Positions 16,525-25,326 of a DNA stretch of 64,000 bases are shown one piece after another (within the stretch, counting starts at the first letter, position 1; every line of letters begins with the position of its first letter). The notes beneath the pieces are model-generated. The model searched no databases. It was not told where the DNA came from and saw only the letters and a list, made by a program, of their open reading frames with translations. The stretch lies in NCBI GenBank assembly GCA_019359115.1, contig JAHHHW010000096.1, positions 82,254 through 146,253 on the forward strand. Direction: 5' to 3'. Position numbers and translations under genes: made by a program. The stretch comes from Pelatocladus maniniholoensis HA4357-MV3. Lineage in GTDB: Bacteria > Cyanobacteriota > Cyanobacteriia > Cyanobacteriales > Nostocaceae.

Positions 16525-18516
16525 CTAACTAAGAACAAAGTTACTGGGTTTTAAGCTTGATGCATCAACGTTTGACAACATGATGAAATTCTCTAAACCG
16601 CCAGATTGTTGGCTTCCGTCCATGTCTAAGCGAACGGCTGTATCAGCACCAACTTGTTTTAATTCCAGATAGTCAGAAAATTGATTTGAGCCTGTGTAAG
16701 CTGAACCAGACATAATTTGACGTAAGTCGATCGCATCTTGATTGTGGTCAAAATCGGTAATGGTATTCCCTTTGTTTTGCAGATTCTCATAGATAAAGCG
16801 ATCGCGTCCAGCACCACCAGTTAATTGATCTGCTCCTGAACTCGCTATGATTTGATCGTCGCCATCGCCACCATTGAGAAAATCTTTGTCTTTACCTCCT
16901 GATAGTTCGTCATTACCTAGACCACCAATCAGGACATCGGTTTCGTTTTCACCGTCAAGGCGATCGTGCTTATATCCCTTGACTTCGGTTTTACTCTTAA
17001 TAAATTCTTGTTCGGCTTCCCATTTTGGAGAAGTAGATTGATTGACGTGTTCTAAAGCGCCCCAAGCACCCCATTTAGTTGGTGTGGTGATGTCATCGTA
17101 AATTACGAATTCACTACCGTTACTTTGCTTATCCCATCCTTGGAGATATTCTTTATACAACTGACCCATACGTGGATCACGGTTAGCTTTGATGAATAAA
17201 TCCGTGATGGCGTCATTATTTTCTGATCCATTAAGACCTGTAAGATGCTGTCCACCTTCATAGCCAACTAAATCAAGACCATATTTTTGAGCCTGTTCTG
17301 ACTGTTTGCTGATGTTGTCTAGTTGTTTAGGTAGTTCTGTGTTATTTAGGTAGTCAAAGACTTTGTTCAAACCTCCATCTGATTCTTTTGTCCAGCTTTC
17401 TACTTCTGCTTCTGCGGTTGTCCAATCTTGTTTACCTGGAGTCACAAATATCCCTAGGTAAGGAGCGATGGCGATCGCATCCACTGTAGAGTTTGGATCA
17501 TACGCCTTCACCTTCTGCATCAGTTGATCAGTCAACTGTAAGTTACCATTCTGAGCGCCGAGTACTGTGACTACTCGATTGCTATCTTGACCAAAGGCTT
17601 TATCCCAGATATCACCCATTTGCTCTGTACGGCGACTATGCCAGTCTTTCCAGTCACCGTCTAGCTTTTGCCCTTGATCTTGCGCCCATTGATGTTGACC
17701 AAAAGCACCATTCCACACTTCGTTGGAATATTCTACATAAGCTTTCAGGTTGGGGTTAAGCTTTTCTTTGACAACTTTGGCAAAATTTGCAATGTACTCA
17801 TCCGATGCTTGGTGAGGCATATTAAACCAAGGATTAGCCCCGGTTCGATTGGCCAAATCAACCATCACTTCTACAGGCACACCCTTGTTAGAGTAAATGT
17901 AATTAGAACTATCAACTGTCGGTCGATTTTTCCAATCACTCTGTTTAGAGTTGTTAGTACCCATCCAATCCATAAATCGGAGGGTAGAAAAATTGTCAGT
18001 TTTATTGACAAAGGTAGGATTAAATACCTGAGTCTTGTAGTTTTTTTCCTCGGCTTCTGGTACAAGATGAATGTCGCGAAGATAATTTCCTGTACCTTTA
18101 GGATCTGTTTCGGTAAGCCATATAGACATACCCTTACTAGAGGGTGTGACGTCGATAACATCACGACCAGGTTTAGAAGCAGCTGTATCTAGTTTGGCAT
18201 CTGCCCCATACTCTAGCTTGCCTTCGCCGTCGTACAAAACAACGTATTTACCACTAGGATAATTTTCTTTGACTCCTGGTGTGGCAGAGATGAGATCGAC
18301 AAGAGTTTGAACGCTATCATAATTACTCTCTCCTGATTTAGGTAAGGATTTTACCCAGCCATTTTCATCTAGATTCAGTTGAATTCCTTGTGGCTTTTCC
18401 CCTGTTTTGAAATTTTGAGGCATCCAGTTACTAGCCGTTTTGAAGTGATCCAAGAATGGTAATTGGCTAGACCAGTAAGAAACTCCACTTAGATTTGTGC
18501 CTAGATTATTTGCCAT
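16525..18516 (-). CDS. Putative secreted glycoside hydrolase-like protein with RTX repeats
   Basis: 663 residues. The first 62 residues form a module shared with the next gene upstream. Residues about 60-500 read as a TIM-barrel glycosidase-like region: KAYVEYSNEVWNG (Glu266) and DLVGYEGGQH (Glu420) are placed like the acid/base and nucleophile of clan GH-A enzymes. Residues about 518-570 carry calcium-binding RTX nonapeptides (LIGGLGNDELSGGKDKDFLNG, GGDGDDQI, LTGGAGRDRF). The last 80 residues (TITDFDHNQDAIDLRQIM ... NQFSDYLELKQVGADT) are the type I secretion C-terminal target domain. No Sec signal peptide is seen. Inference: a polysaccharide-modifying enzyme exported through the ABC-HlyD system encoded divergently. 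The substrate is not predictable. Confidence 0.82.
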   Translation of the reverse strand: MANNLGTNLSGVSYWSSQLPFLDHFKTASNWMPQNFKTGEKPQGIQLNLDENGWVKSLPKSGESNYDSVQTLVDLISATPGVKENYPSGKYVVLYDGEGKLEYGADAKLDTAASKPGRDVIDVTPSSKGMSIWLTETDPKGTGNYLRDIHLVPEAEEKNYKTQVFNPTFVNKTDNFSTLRFMDWMGTNNSKQSDWKNRPTVDSSNYIYSNKGVPVEVMVDLANRTGANPWFNMPHQASDEYIANFAKVVKEKLNPNLKAYVEYSNEVWNGAFGQHQWAQDQGQKLDGDWKDWHSRRTEQMGDIWDKAFGQDSNRVVTVLGAQNGNLQLTDQLMQKVKAYDPNSTVDAIAIAPYLGIFVTPGKQDWTTAEAEVESWTKESDGGLNKVFDYLNNTELPKQLDNISKQSEQAQKYGLDLVGYEGGQHLTGLNGSENNDAITDLFIKANRDPRMGQLYKEYLQGWDKQSNGSEFVIYDDITTPTKWGAWGALEHVNQSTSPKWEAEQEFIKSKTEVKGYKHDRLDGENETDVLIGGLGNDELSGGKDKDFLNGGDGDDQIIASSGADQLTGGAGRDRFIYENLQNKGNTITDFDHNQDAIDLRQIMSGSAYTGSNQFSDYLELKQVGADTAVRLDMDGSQQSGGLENFIMLSNVDASSLKPSNFVLS

Positions 18517-18527
18517 GACTATCCTTT

Positions 18528-18549
18528 AATTAACGCCAAATGGTAGATT
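18528..18549 (-). promoter_or_regulatory. Duplicated leader block upstream of the RTX glycosidase-like gene
   Basis: The block ATTAACGCCAAATGGTAGAT lies 12-33 bp upstream of the start codon and is repeated identically at 20548-20569 before the beta-helix gene. It could be a shared regulatory element or simply duplicated leader DNA. Confidence 0.6.
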
Positions 18550-18596
18550 CCCTGGAATATGAGTATGAGTGTAAGGGTATAAGGAGATACTCTTAC

Positions 18597-20525
18597 CTAA
18601 GACTGGAACTCATAAGCACCAATATCAGTGCCTTTACCTTGACCACGTTGTTTACCGTCGTGATCCAGCTTTGCGTAATCACCAATTGCTGCGGAAGCAA
18701 TATCAATTGCTGGCGAATCTGATGTGAGTTTGAAATTCTTGCCATTTAAATCAGCAAATCCCATTGACTCAGCCTGAGTGTTATTTTCAGCTTTCAAATT
18801 ATTCACTCCATTGCCAGTTTCATAGACTTTTGCAAACTTACTCGTGAATAAGTTGTGGTCTAAGGTCACATTATCAACATCTTCAACTAATCCATTACGA
18901 AAACTACTATTAGCGAAGATATTGTTGCGAACTAAAATGTCATGAGGCCGATAACCGCCATAGTTGTCAGAGCCGTCTATCAAGAAACCTTGAACATTGC
19001 CATCAACCGTATTGTTGACGATTTGAACATCACTAACATTACTGCTGACACCAATTCCTTGACCACTATTTACCCCGTCCTTACCATTGCCAAAAACAAT
19101 GTTGTTGTAGACACGGATACCAGATACATCCCCTTGATTGGGAACTTCATCTGTAATCACAAGTCCACCAGCAGTGTTATTGGCTACAACATTGTTGTAA
19201 ACATCAATGTTGAACATATCAGCACGGTTGCCTTCAATATAAAGACCAGGACCACCACTGTAACCGTTGGGTGTACCGCTAACTAAGGCTTGACCAGTAA
19301 CAGTATTGTCGTGGACAGAACCATTGCGGGAACCTGTTTTGACATCTATACCTTCGCGGTTGCCTTCTTTAACAGTGTTATTAGCTACCTCGAAACCATC
19401 CACACCCCAGATACTTAATGATTCCTGTGTTCCAGTTGTAAGGTCGAAACCATCGTTTATATTGCCTTCTTTAGAACCGTTACCTTTCCAGATCCAGCTA
19501 GCTCGTTCAACAGTGTTGTTGAGTACCTTGATATTTTTACTAGTCACCTCCGCTTCCCCACCGTTATAGTAGGTATCAGGCATGACGATGATACCGGAGG
19601 CACCAGTTTCGTAGGTGTGGTTGTTCTGCACAGTCATGTCGTAGGCATCACGCAAAGCAATTCCCGCCCAGGATGTGTTCTCAATCCGGAAGCCATCAAT
19701 CACCCAATGACCTTTGCCAGCTGACTGAATCACTCCTTCCCGGAAAAACCCACTATTGGGGTCGGGGTCACGTAGTGTAACATCGCCATTGGCTTTGAGC
19801 GTGATGTCACCCAACTTACTATCACCAGATTTACCAAGGGTGATAAGTTCTGTGTAGGTTCCAGCCTGAACTAAGATCGTGTCACCTGCCTTGACAGGAG
19901 AACTGTCATTCACCGCATGGTTCACACTTTTCCAGGGTTTATCAACTGTACCTGGATTCTCATCACTACCATTGGGTGCAACGTAGTAGAGATTCTGGGA
20001 ACTATTGGATTGACTTGAGTCTTTACTCGTTGCTAGAACAGTCGGTTTCTGGGTAGATTTGCTAAAGTCAATACTCGTGCCTAAAACATCTGATGTTGTA
20101 GTTTTTGGTTGAGTATCAGAACTAGGCTGTATTAAAGATTGATCAGCATAATTGCTGAATTCCTTGATACCATTGCCTTTGATTCCAGTTAGAATGTCCC
20201 TATTGTCACCACCGAGGGTTTCATTGCCATTGTTGCTTAGGAGTTGTCTATCCTCTGTCTGAGAAAATTGGCTGTTTCCTTTGCCAGCATCTAACCAGTT
20301 ATCTTTCGTGCCTAAACCTTGATCCTGCCAAGCACTAACTCCTGAGTTGGGTAAGGACTTTACCCAGCCATTTTCATCTAGATTCAGTTGAATTCCTTGC
20401 GGCTTTTTCTCTGTTTTGTAATTTTGAGGTATTAAGTCACTAGCCGTTTTGAAATGATCCAAAAATGGTAATTGGCTAGACCAGTCATAAACCCCACTTA
20501 GGTTTGTGCCTTGAGTATTCGCCAT
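18597..20525 (-). CDS. Right-handed parallel beta-helix protein (polysaccharide lyase-like), putative type I cargo
   Basis: 642 residues. Residues 1-62 match the RTX glycosidase-like protein at 51 of 62 positions. Residues about 90-130 include an RTX-like vestige (GNETLGGDNRDILTG). From about residue 180 (YYVAPNGSDENPGTVDKPWK, then INLVQAGTY-like AGDTILVQAGTY) to the end it is a pectate-lyase-like beta-helix with many NNTV/NNIV turns (VLNNTVERAS, VANNTVKEGN, VYNNIVFGNG, VRNNIFANS), ending GTDIGAYEF. This layout resembles DUF1565/PL6-PL9-type proteins. No typical Sec signal and no C-terminal RTX domain are seen, unlike its neighbour, so any type I signal must be N-terminal or internal. The role is inferred as binding or cleaving extracellular polysaccharide. 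Confidence 0.8.
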   Translation of the reverse strand: MANTQGTNLSGVYDWSSQLPFLDHFKTASDLIPQNYKTEKKPQGIQLNLDENGWVKSLPNSGVSAWQDQGLGTKDNWLDAGKGNSQFSQTEDRQLLSNNGNETLGGDNRDILTGIKGNGIKEFSNYADQSLIQPSSDTQPKTTTSDVLGTSIDFSKSTQKPTVLATSKDSSQSNSSQNLYYVAPNGSDENPGTVDKPWKSVNHAVNDSSPVKAGDTILVQAGTYTELITLGKSGDSKLGDITLKANGDVTLRDPDPNSGFFREGVIQSAGKGHWVIDGFRIENTSWAGIALRDAYDMTVQNNHTYETGASGIIVMPDTYYNGGEAEVTSKNIKVLNNTVERASWIWKGNGSKEGNINDGFDLTTGTQESLSIWGVDGFEVANNTVKEGNREGIDVKTGSRNGSVHDNTVTGQALVSGTPNGYSGGPGLYIEGNRADMFNIDVYNNVVANNTAGGLVITDEVPNQGDVSGIRVYNNIVFGNGKDGVNSGQGIGVSSNVSDVQIVNNTVDGNVQGFLIDGSDNYGGYRPHDILVRNNIFANSSFRNGLVEDVDNVTLDHNLFTSKFAKVYETGNGVNNLKAENNTQAESMGFADLNGKNFKLTSDSPAIDIASAAIGDYAKLDHDGKQRGQGKGTDIGAYEFQS

Positions 20526-21357
20526 GATAATCCTTTATTCACGCCTAATTAACGCCAAATGGTAGATTTTCTGGGATACCTACGGAAAAAATATCAACAG
20601 AGTTGAAGTGAGAATAACTTGCAACTACTGTTGTCTTCAGTACGCAGAAGCTAGTAACCCATTTGTTTTGTGATTAGTCATTTGTATTTACGCACGTGTA
20701 TTGAGAACAAGTGACTAATGCAATTTTTGAAGCAATTCTTGAATCAGAAAAGATATATACGCCTAAAATCAGTTTCGGTGCAGGATAGTTGAACTCACAA
20801 GATTGTTGCGACTACGGTAAAAAGCGGTAATTACGAAATATTCACTCATTCAGAATAAAAGCTACAGTAGCTTTTCTCACGCTTTTATTGTGACAGTTGA
20901 AAGACTGTCACAATGCATTAAAAGTCAAATTTATACAAGTATTTTTCATATACTTTTATATATTTAAATTTGACATCATTTAGGCATTTTTAGTAGATTT
21001 CTATACTTTGCTTTTGATATATTCGTCAATTTGTGCAACAAAAATGACTTTATCAAGTATTTTTGTTGACAAAAAAAATTTTTTATTAGAAAGTTTTTAC
21101 TGTAAAAAATAAGTTTTTGTCAAAACAGCTGCAAAACAGTATATGATGTAATGTTTTGGTAAAGTTTAGTGATATTGTGGATAAAAAATTGACGAAGTCT
21201 TATAAAAAAAATTCCTGATGCAACTCAAAACCTGATGTATATCCAATAGAGACAGGGTCTATCTATTTGTAGATTGACTTTTGTGTCCTCTCACCCCGGT
21301 GAGATGTTTAGATAGATTTTTCAAACATTAGAAAACCGATCGCGCAAGCTAGGAATT
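20526..21357. other. Divergent intergenic region with hairpins and the duplicated leader block
   Basis: 830 bp of AT-rich DNA separating cargo genes from the exporter operon, so promoters for both should be here. It holds the leader block at 20548-20569 shared with the neighbouring gene, a palindrome AAAAGCTACAGTAGCTTTT (20857-20875) and an 11-bp-arm hairpin ATTGTGACAGT / ACTGTCACAAT (20887-20914, 6-nt loop). There is no ORF of note. The two inverted repeats could be operators or a terminator; which one is unresolved. Confidence 0.6.
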
Positions 21358-22110
21358 ATGACGATACAAACCTTGCAAGTGGGTAACGAAGTACTTCAGG
21401 CAGATCAATTAATGTCTTTGCTACATCGTTATCAGTTGTTACCGCAGGTATTACGCGCCAAAGTCATAGATGAGGCGATCGCTTGTTTCAGTTGCACAGA
21501 TTTAGAGAAACAAGCAGCAATTAACGACTTTTACCAGCGTTACCAACTCACCTCATCAGAGGTAAAACAAGCATGGTTGCAAAAGCACCAGCTAACAGAA
21601 GCAGCAATGCAAGAATTGGCTATTCGCCCGGTGTTGAGCAAAAAATTTCAGCTTGCAATGTGGGGCAATAAATTAGAGTCTTACTTTATGCAACGCAAAG
21701 GAAATCTAGATCAAGTCGTATATTCTCTAATTCGTACCCAAGACGAAGGACTAGCCCAGGAATTGTATTTTCGGATTTGTGAAGGAGAACAAAGTTTTGC
21801 TAGCGCCGCCGAGAAATATTCCCAAGGTCCAGAAGCACAAACAGCAGGGATTTTAGGGCCAGTTCCATTGTCTCAACCCCACCCAGTCATTCAACAAATC
21901 TTATCTGTGAGTAAACCTGGTCAACTCTGGAAACCACGGGCCATAGCCGAGTGGTTTGTAATCATTCGCCTAGAAAAATTACTGTCTGCACAATTAGATG
22001 ATGCTATGCAGCAGCAGTTATTGGATGAACTCTTTGAAAACTGGATACAAAAACAAGTGCAAACGCGTCTACAATCTTCCAACCATCATTTGGAAACTGC
22101 GGCAGCGTAA
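21358..22110 (+). CDS. Parvulin-type peptidylprolyl isomerase of a secretion operon
   Basis: 250 residues. The N-terminal ~100 residues are helical (SurA_N-like: YQLTSSEVKQAWLQKHQLTE). Residues about 120-215 fit the PpiC/rotamase core: VVYSLIRTQDEGLAQELYFR, GEQSFASAAEKYSQGPEAQT, AGILGPVPLSQPHP and PGQLWKPRAIAEWFVIIRLE. There is no signal peptide, so it would act in the cytoplasm on cargo before export. Known context: parvulin genes commonly precede HlyB/HlyD-type exporters in cyanobacteria. It is separated by 188 bp from the ABC exporter gene and is probably co-transcribed. The ATG at 21358 opens a frame that begins with a typical short N-terminus. Confidence 0.85.
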   Translation: MTIQTLQVGNEVLQADQLMSLLHRYQLLPQVLRAKVIDEAIACFSCTDLEKQAAINDFYQRYQLTSSEVKQAWLQKHQLTEAAMQELAIRPVLSKKFQLAMWGNKLESYFMQRKGNLDQVVYSLIRTQDEGLAQELYFRICEGEQSFASAAEKYSQGPEAQTAGILGPVPLSQPHPVIQQILSVSKPGQLWKPRAIAEWFVIIRLEKLLSAQLDDAMQQQLLDELFENWIQKQVQTRLQSSNHHLETAAA

Positions 22111-22298
22111 ACTATCAACACTATCTCAGTTTTAGGGGCAACCCAGATAGCCGAATTTGTGAAAATTTGGGACAGTAAGTGAGGTTGTGAGCAAAGGAGA
22201 CAAGAAAAATTACACTTTTTCTCCCCAAACCCCACCGACGCCTAAAAGTTGGTGTGGCAGACTACTAGGTTTTGTGGGAGTTTCTAGGAGAAATTCAG

Positions 22299-25238
22299 AT
22301 GAAGCCAGCTATTACCCAAACCGACATCATAAAATTCTTAGCCGACACCCCCCCTTTCAACAAACTATCACCTGCCACCTTAGAAACAATTGCAGGGAAA
22401 TGCCAACTGTTGCAATATCGTACTGGACAGTGGATGGTGGTTAAAGAAAGAATGCCAGCGCAAGTAATTGTAATTTATCAAGGACAAGCGCGGCTATTGG
22501 GCTATGACCAGCGTACAGACTCTCAAATTAGTTTGACAGTGGTAGAGCCAGGAGAGTTCCTGGGTTGGCTAGGATTAATACGTGGGGTAAGTTGCGAAGC
22601 AGCGATCGCCTCTAGCGAAGTCATAGCCATTACTCTAGACGCACCAATATTTCTAGAATTGATGGCTACACAACCAGAGTTTAAACAAGCAGTGCGATCG
22701 CGTCCTCAGATCATAGAAGTGTTTGAACTCCTGAGTTTAGAACTCCAACGACAAGCAGATGCAAGCACCGATTTAAAAGACTTAGTGCGTCAGGTTTGGC
22801 AACAAACAACGGTTGTGAATGCACCAGCAGGGAAACTAAATTCGCAGCAATTGAATGATGACTACCTTTGGCTAATCAGCGCAGGAATGTTCGACAAAAT
22901 GAGCGTTGGTAGTCGCTTACAGTTAGATCACAACCAGCAGAAAATTTGGCACAGTGAAACAGAAATACGCTTAATCGGTATTCCCTGGAAGTCTCATACA
23001 GAGAAATCTCGCAATGACAATACCTCCACTCTAGCAATTTCTCCTGCCCCAGAATACCCAACTAATCCTGCTGTCGAATATATCGCCCCACCAGACACCA
23101 TATTTGTATCAGGACAAGGCACTGTTGATGCTCCCTTGGCATGTTTCCAAATGTTACATCGCATCTTAGGGGGTTCTTTTCGCCGTGACTTAATTCGCAA
23201 AGTCTTAACAAATCAACTCAAATCTCACAAGCAGATTTCACTGCAAGTAGCAGGGGCTATTGTAGAAATGATGGGTTTGCAGGCCCAGTTAGTCAAAGTC
23301 CCTGTTAACGTTATCAACCGTTTGAGTGCGCCAGCAGTAATTTACTGGCAAGAAAACTTGGCCTTACTGTACAAAATCACAGAACATGAAATTGTTGTAG
23401 CTGCCCCAGAAAAAGGTATTTCTCGCTATTGTGTAGCGGAATTTGGTAACATCTGGGGGCAATCAGGACAAGTCTTGGTGATCGAAAAACCAGAAGAAGA
23501 ACGTCCAGAAAAATTTAGTCTGCGTTGGTTTTTGCCTTATATCTACAAATATCGCTTGGTATTGATTGAGGTTCTGATTGCTTCGTTTTTTGTGCAAGTA
23601 TTTGGTTTGGCAAACCCAATTATTACCCAAATCATCATTGATAATGTATTGATGCAAAAAAGCCTCGATACTCTCGATATTTTGGGGATTTTCTTGCTTG
23701 TAATCGCAGTATTTGAGGCAATCTTAACGAGTCTGCGTACCTATCTGTTTGCTGATACTACCAATCGTATTGATATCCGTCTGGGTTCAGAAGTCATTGA
23801 ACATCTGTTGCGATTACCGTTGAGTTACTTTGAGCGTCGCCGCGTTGGAGAATTAGCAGGAAGGATTAATGAACTAGAGAATATTCGTTCTTTCTTGACA
23901 GGAACAGCATTGACTGTGGTACTAGATGCGGTATTTTCTGTGATTTATATCGCCGTCATGCTGTTTTATAGTTGGGTGCTGACACTAGTTGCTTTGGCTT
24001 GTGTACCATTGTTTGCCTTACTCACAACTTTTGTGGTTCCGGTTGTGCAGCGACAATTACGGAAAAAAGCCGAACGCTATGCTGATACTCAATCTTATTT
24101 AGTTGAGATCCTCACCGGCATTCAAACAGTCAAAGCTCAGAATATAGAATTAAAATCTCGTTGGCAATGGCGCGATCGCTATACCCGCTACATCAGCGCT
24201 GGATTCAAGAATGTACAGACTTCCAGCACCGCCAACTCCATCAGTGGATTTTTAAATCAATTCTCTAGTTTTGTATTGTTGTGGGCAGGCGCTCATTTAG
24301 TTATTTCTAATCAACTTACCCTCGGTCAATTAATTGCCTTTCGCATCATTGCTGGTTATGTTACCAGTCCTCTGTTACGTCTAATTCAACTTTCACAAAA
24401 CTTTCAAGAAGTGGCCTTGTCTATTGAACGTCTTGGTGATGTCTTAGACACTCCGCCAGAAGTATTGCCAAGCGATCGCCAAAATATCCAACTACCAGAA
24501 ATTGAAGGCGCAGTCAAATATACAGACGTTTCCTTCGGTTTCAATCCTGACAATGCCTTACAACTGCTCAATATCAATCTTGAAATTGCCCCTGGTACTT
24601 TTGTCGGTATTGTCGGACAAAGTGGTTCCGGTAAAAGTACAATGACAAAATTGTTACCCAGACTCTACGAACCTTTAACAGGGCAAATCCAGATAGATGG
24701 CTATGACATTAGAAAAGTAGAGTTAAATTCCCTACGCCGTCAAATAGGGATGGTATTACAAGATACCCTGTTGTTTGAAGGGACAATTCAAGATAACATT
24801 GCCCTAATTCGCCCAGAAGCAACTACCGAAGAAATTATTGCAGCTGCCAAAGCTGCTGCTGCTCACGATTTCATCATGGCACTACCCAACGGCTACAACA
24901 CGATTGTGGGGGAGCGAGGTTCTGCACTTTCCGGTGGACAACGGCAAAGAATCGCGATCGCCCGTACAGTTTTGCAAAATCCACGACTACTGATTTTAGA
25001 CGAAGCCACCAGCGCCTTAGATTACCAATCAGAACAACAAGTCTGTCGCAATCTGATGGAAGTCTTTGAGGGGCGCACCGTCTTCTTCATCACCCACCGT
25101 CTCAACACCGTCAAAAATGCCGATGTCATCATCATCATGGATCGGGGTGCGATCGCTGAACAAGGAACCCATGCTGAACTCATGGCCATGAAAGGACGAT
25201 ATTACTGTCTCTATCAACAACAAGGACAAGAAGAATAG
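22299..25238 (+). CDS. cNMP-domain type I secretion ABC exporter with degenerate C39-like domain (HlyB-like)
   Basis: 979 residues from the ATG at 22299, which has AGGAG 8 bp upstream; the longer TTG form is rejected. Order: a cyclic-nucleotide-binding-like fold (about residues 10-140), a linker, then a C39-like region (about 260-400). In the latter the catalytic Cys context is replaced (VDAPLACFQMLHRILGG), so it is probably a chaperone-like rather than a protease domain. Next come six membrane helices (about 415-690) and an ATPase domain with Walker A GQSGSGKST (about 773), signature LSGGQRQR (about 876), Walker B LLILDEATSAL and H-loop FITHRL. It should power export of unfolded RTX-type cargo across both membranes with HlyD and a TolC-like pore encoded elsewhere. 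The N-terminal regulatory domain suggests gating by a ligand or partner. Confidence 0.9.
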   Translation: MKPAITQTDIIKFLADTPPFNKLSPATLETIAGKCQLLQYRTGQWMVVKERMPAQVIVIYQGQARLLGYDQRTDSQISLTVVEPGEFLGWLGLIRGVSCEAAIASSEVIAITLDAPIFLELMATQPEFKQAVRSRPQIIEVFELLSLELQRQADASTDLKDLVRQVWQQTTVVNAPAGKLNSQQLNDDYLWLISAGMFDKMSVGSRLQLDHNQQKIWHSETEIRLIGIPWKSHTEKSRNDNTSTLAISPAPEYPTNPAVEYIAPPDTIFVSGQGTVDAPLACFQMLHRILGGSFRRDLIRKVLTNQLKSHKQISLQVAGAIVEMMGLQAQLVKVPVNVINRLSAPAVIYWQENLALLYKITEHEIVVAAPEKGISRYCVAEFGNIWGQSGQVLVIEKPEEERPEKFSLRWFLPYIYKYRLVLIEVLIASFFVQVFGLANPIITQIIIDNVLMQKSLDTLDILGIFLLVIAVFEAILTSLRTYLFADTTNRIDIRLGSEVIEHLLRLPLSYFERRRVGELAGRINELENIRSFLTGTALTVVLDAVFSVIYIAVMLFYSWVLTLVALACVPLFALLTTFVVPVVQRQLRKKAERYADTQSYLVEILTGIQTVKAQNIELKSRWQWRDRYTRYISAGFKNVQTSSTANSISGFLNQFSSFVLLWAGAHLVISNQLTLGQLIAFRIIAGYVTSPLLRLIQLSQNFQEVALSIERLGDVLDTPPEVLPSDRQNIQLPEIEGAVKYTDVSFGFNPDNALQLLNINLEIAPGTFVGIVGQSGSGKSTMTKLLPRLYEPLTGQIQIDGYDIRKVELNSLRRQIGMVLQDTLLFEGTIQDNIALIRPEATTEEIIAAAKAAAAHDFIMALPNGYNTIVGERGSALSGGQRQRIAIARTVLQNPRLLILDEATSALDYQSEQQVCRNLMEVFEGRTVFFITHRLNTVKNADVIIIMDRGAIAEQGTHAELMAMKGRYYCLYQQQGQEE

Positions 25239-25326
25239 TCAATTGTCATTTGTCATTAGTTATTCTCCTTGTCCCCTTATTCCCTCACTTCCCCACTTTC
25301 TACACCTCCTTTACACAGAAAAAACC

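Noticed and set aside
20887..20914. Crp-type operator (TGTGA-N6-TCACA) in the exporter-cargo spacer
   Set aside because: The half-sites are 14 bp apart instead of 6, so it does not fit the Crp consensus; kept only as an inverted repeat.
22187..22444. 85-residue ORF ahead of the ABC exporter
   Set aside because: It overlaps the exporter start in another frame and lacks protein features; the exporter start has a good ribosome-binding site.
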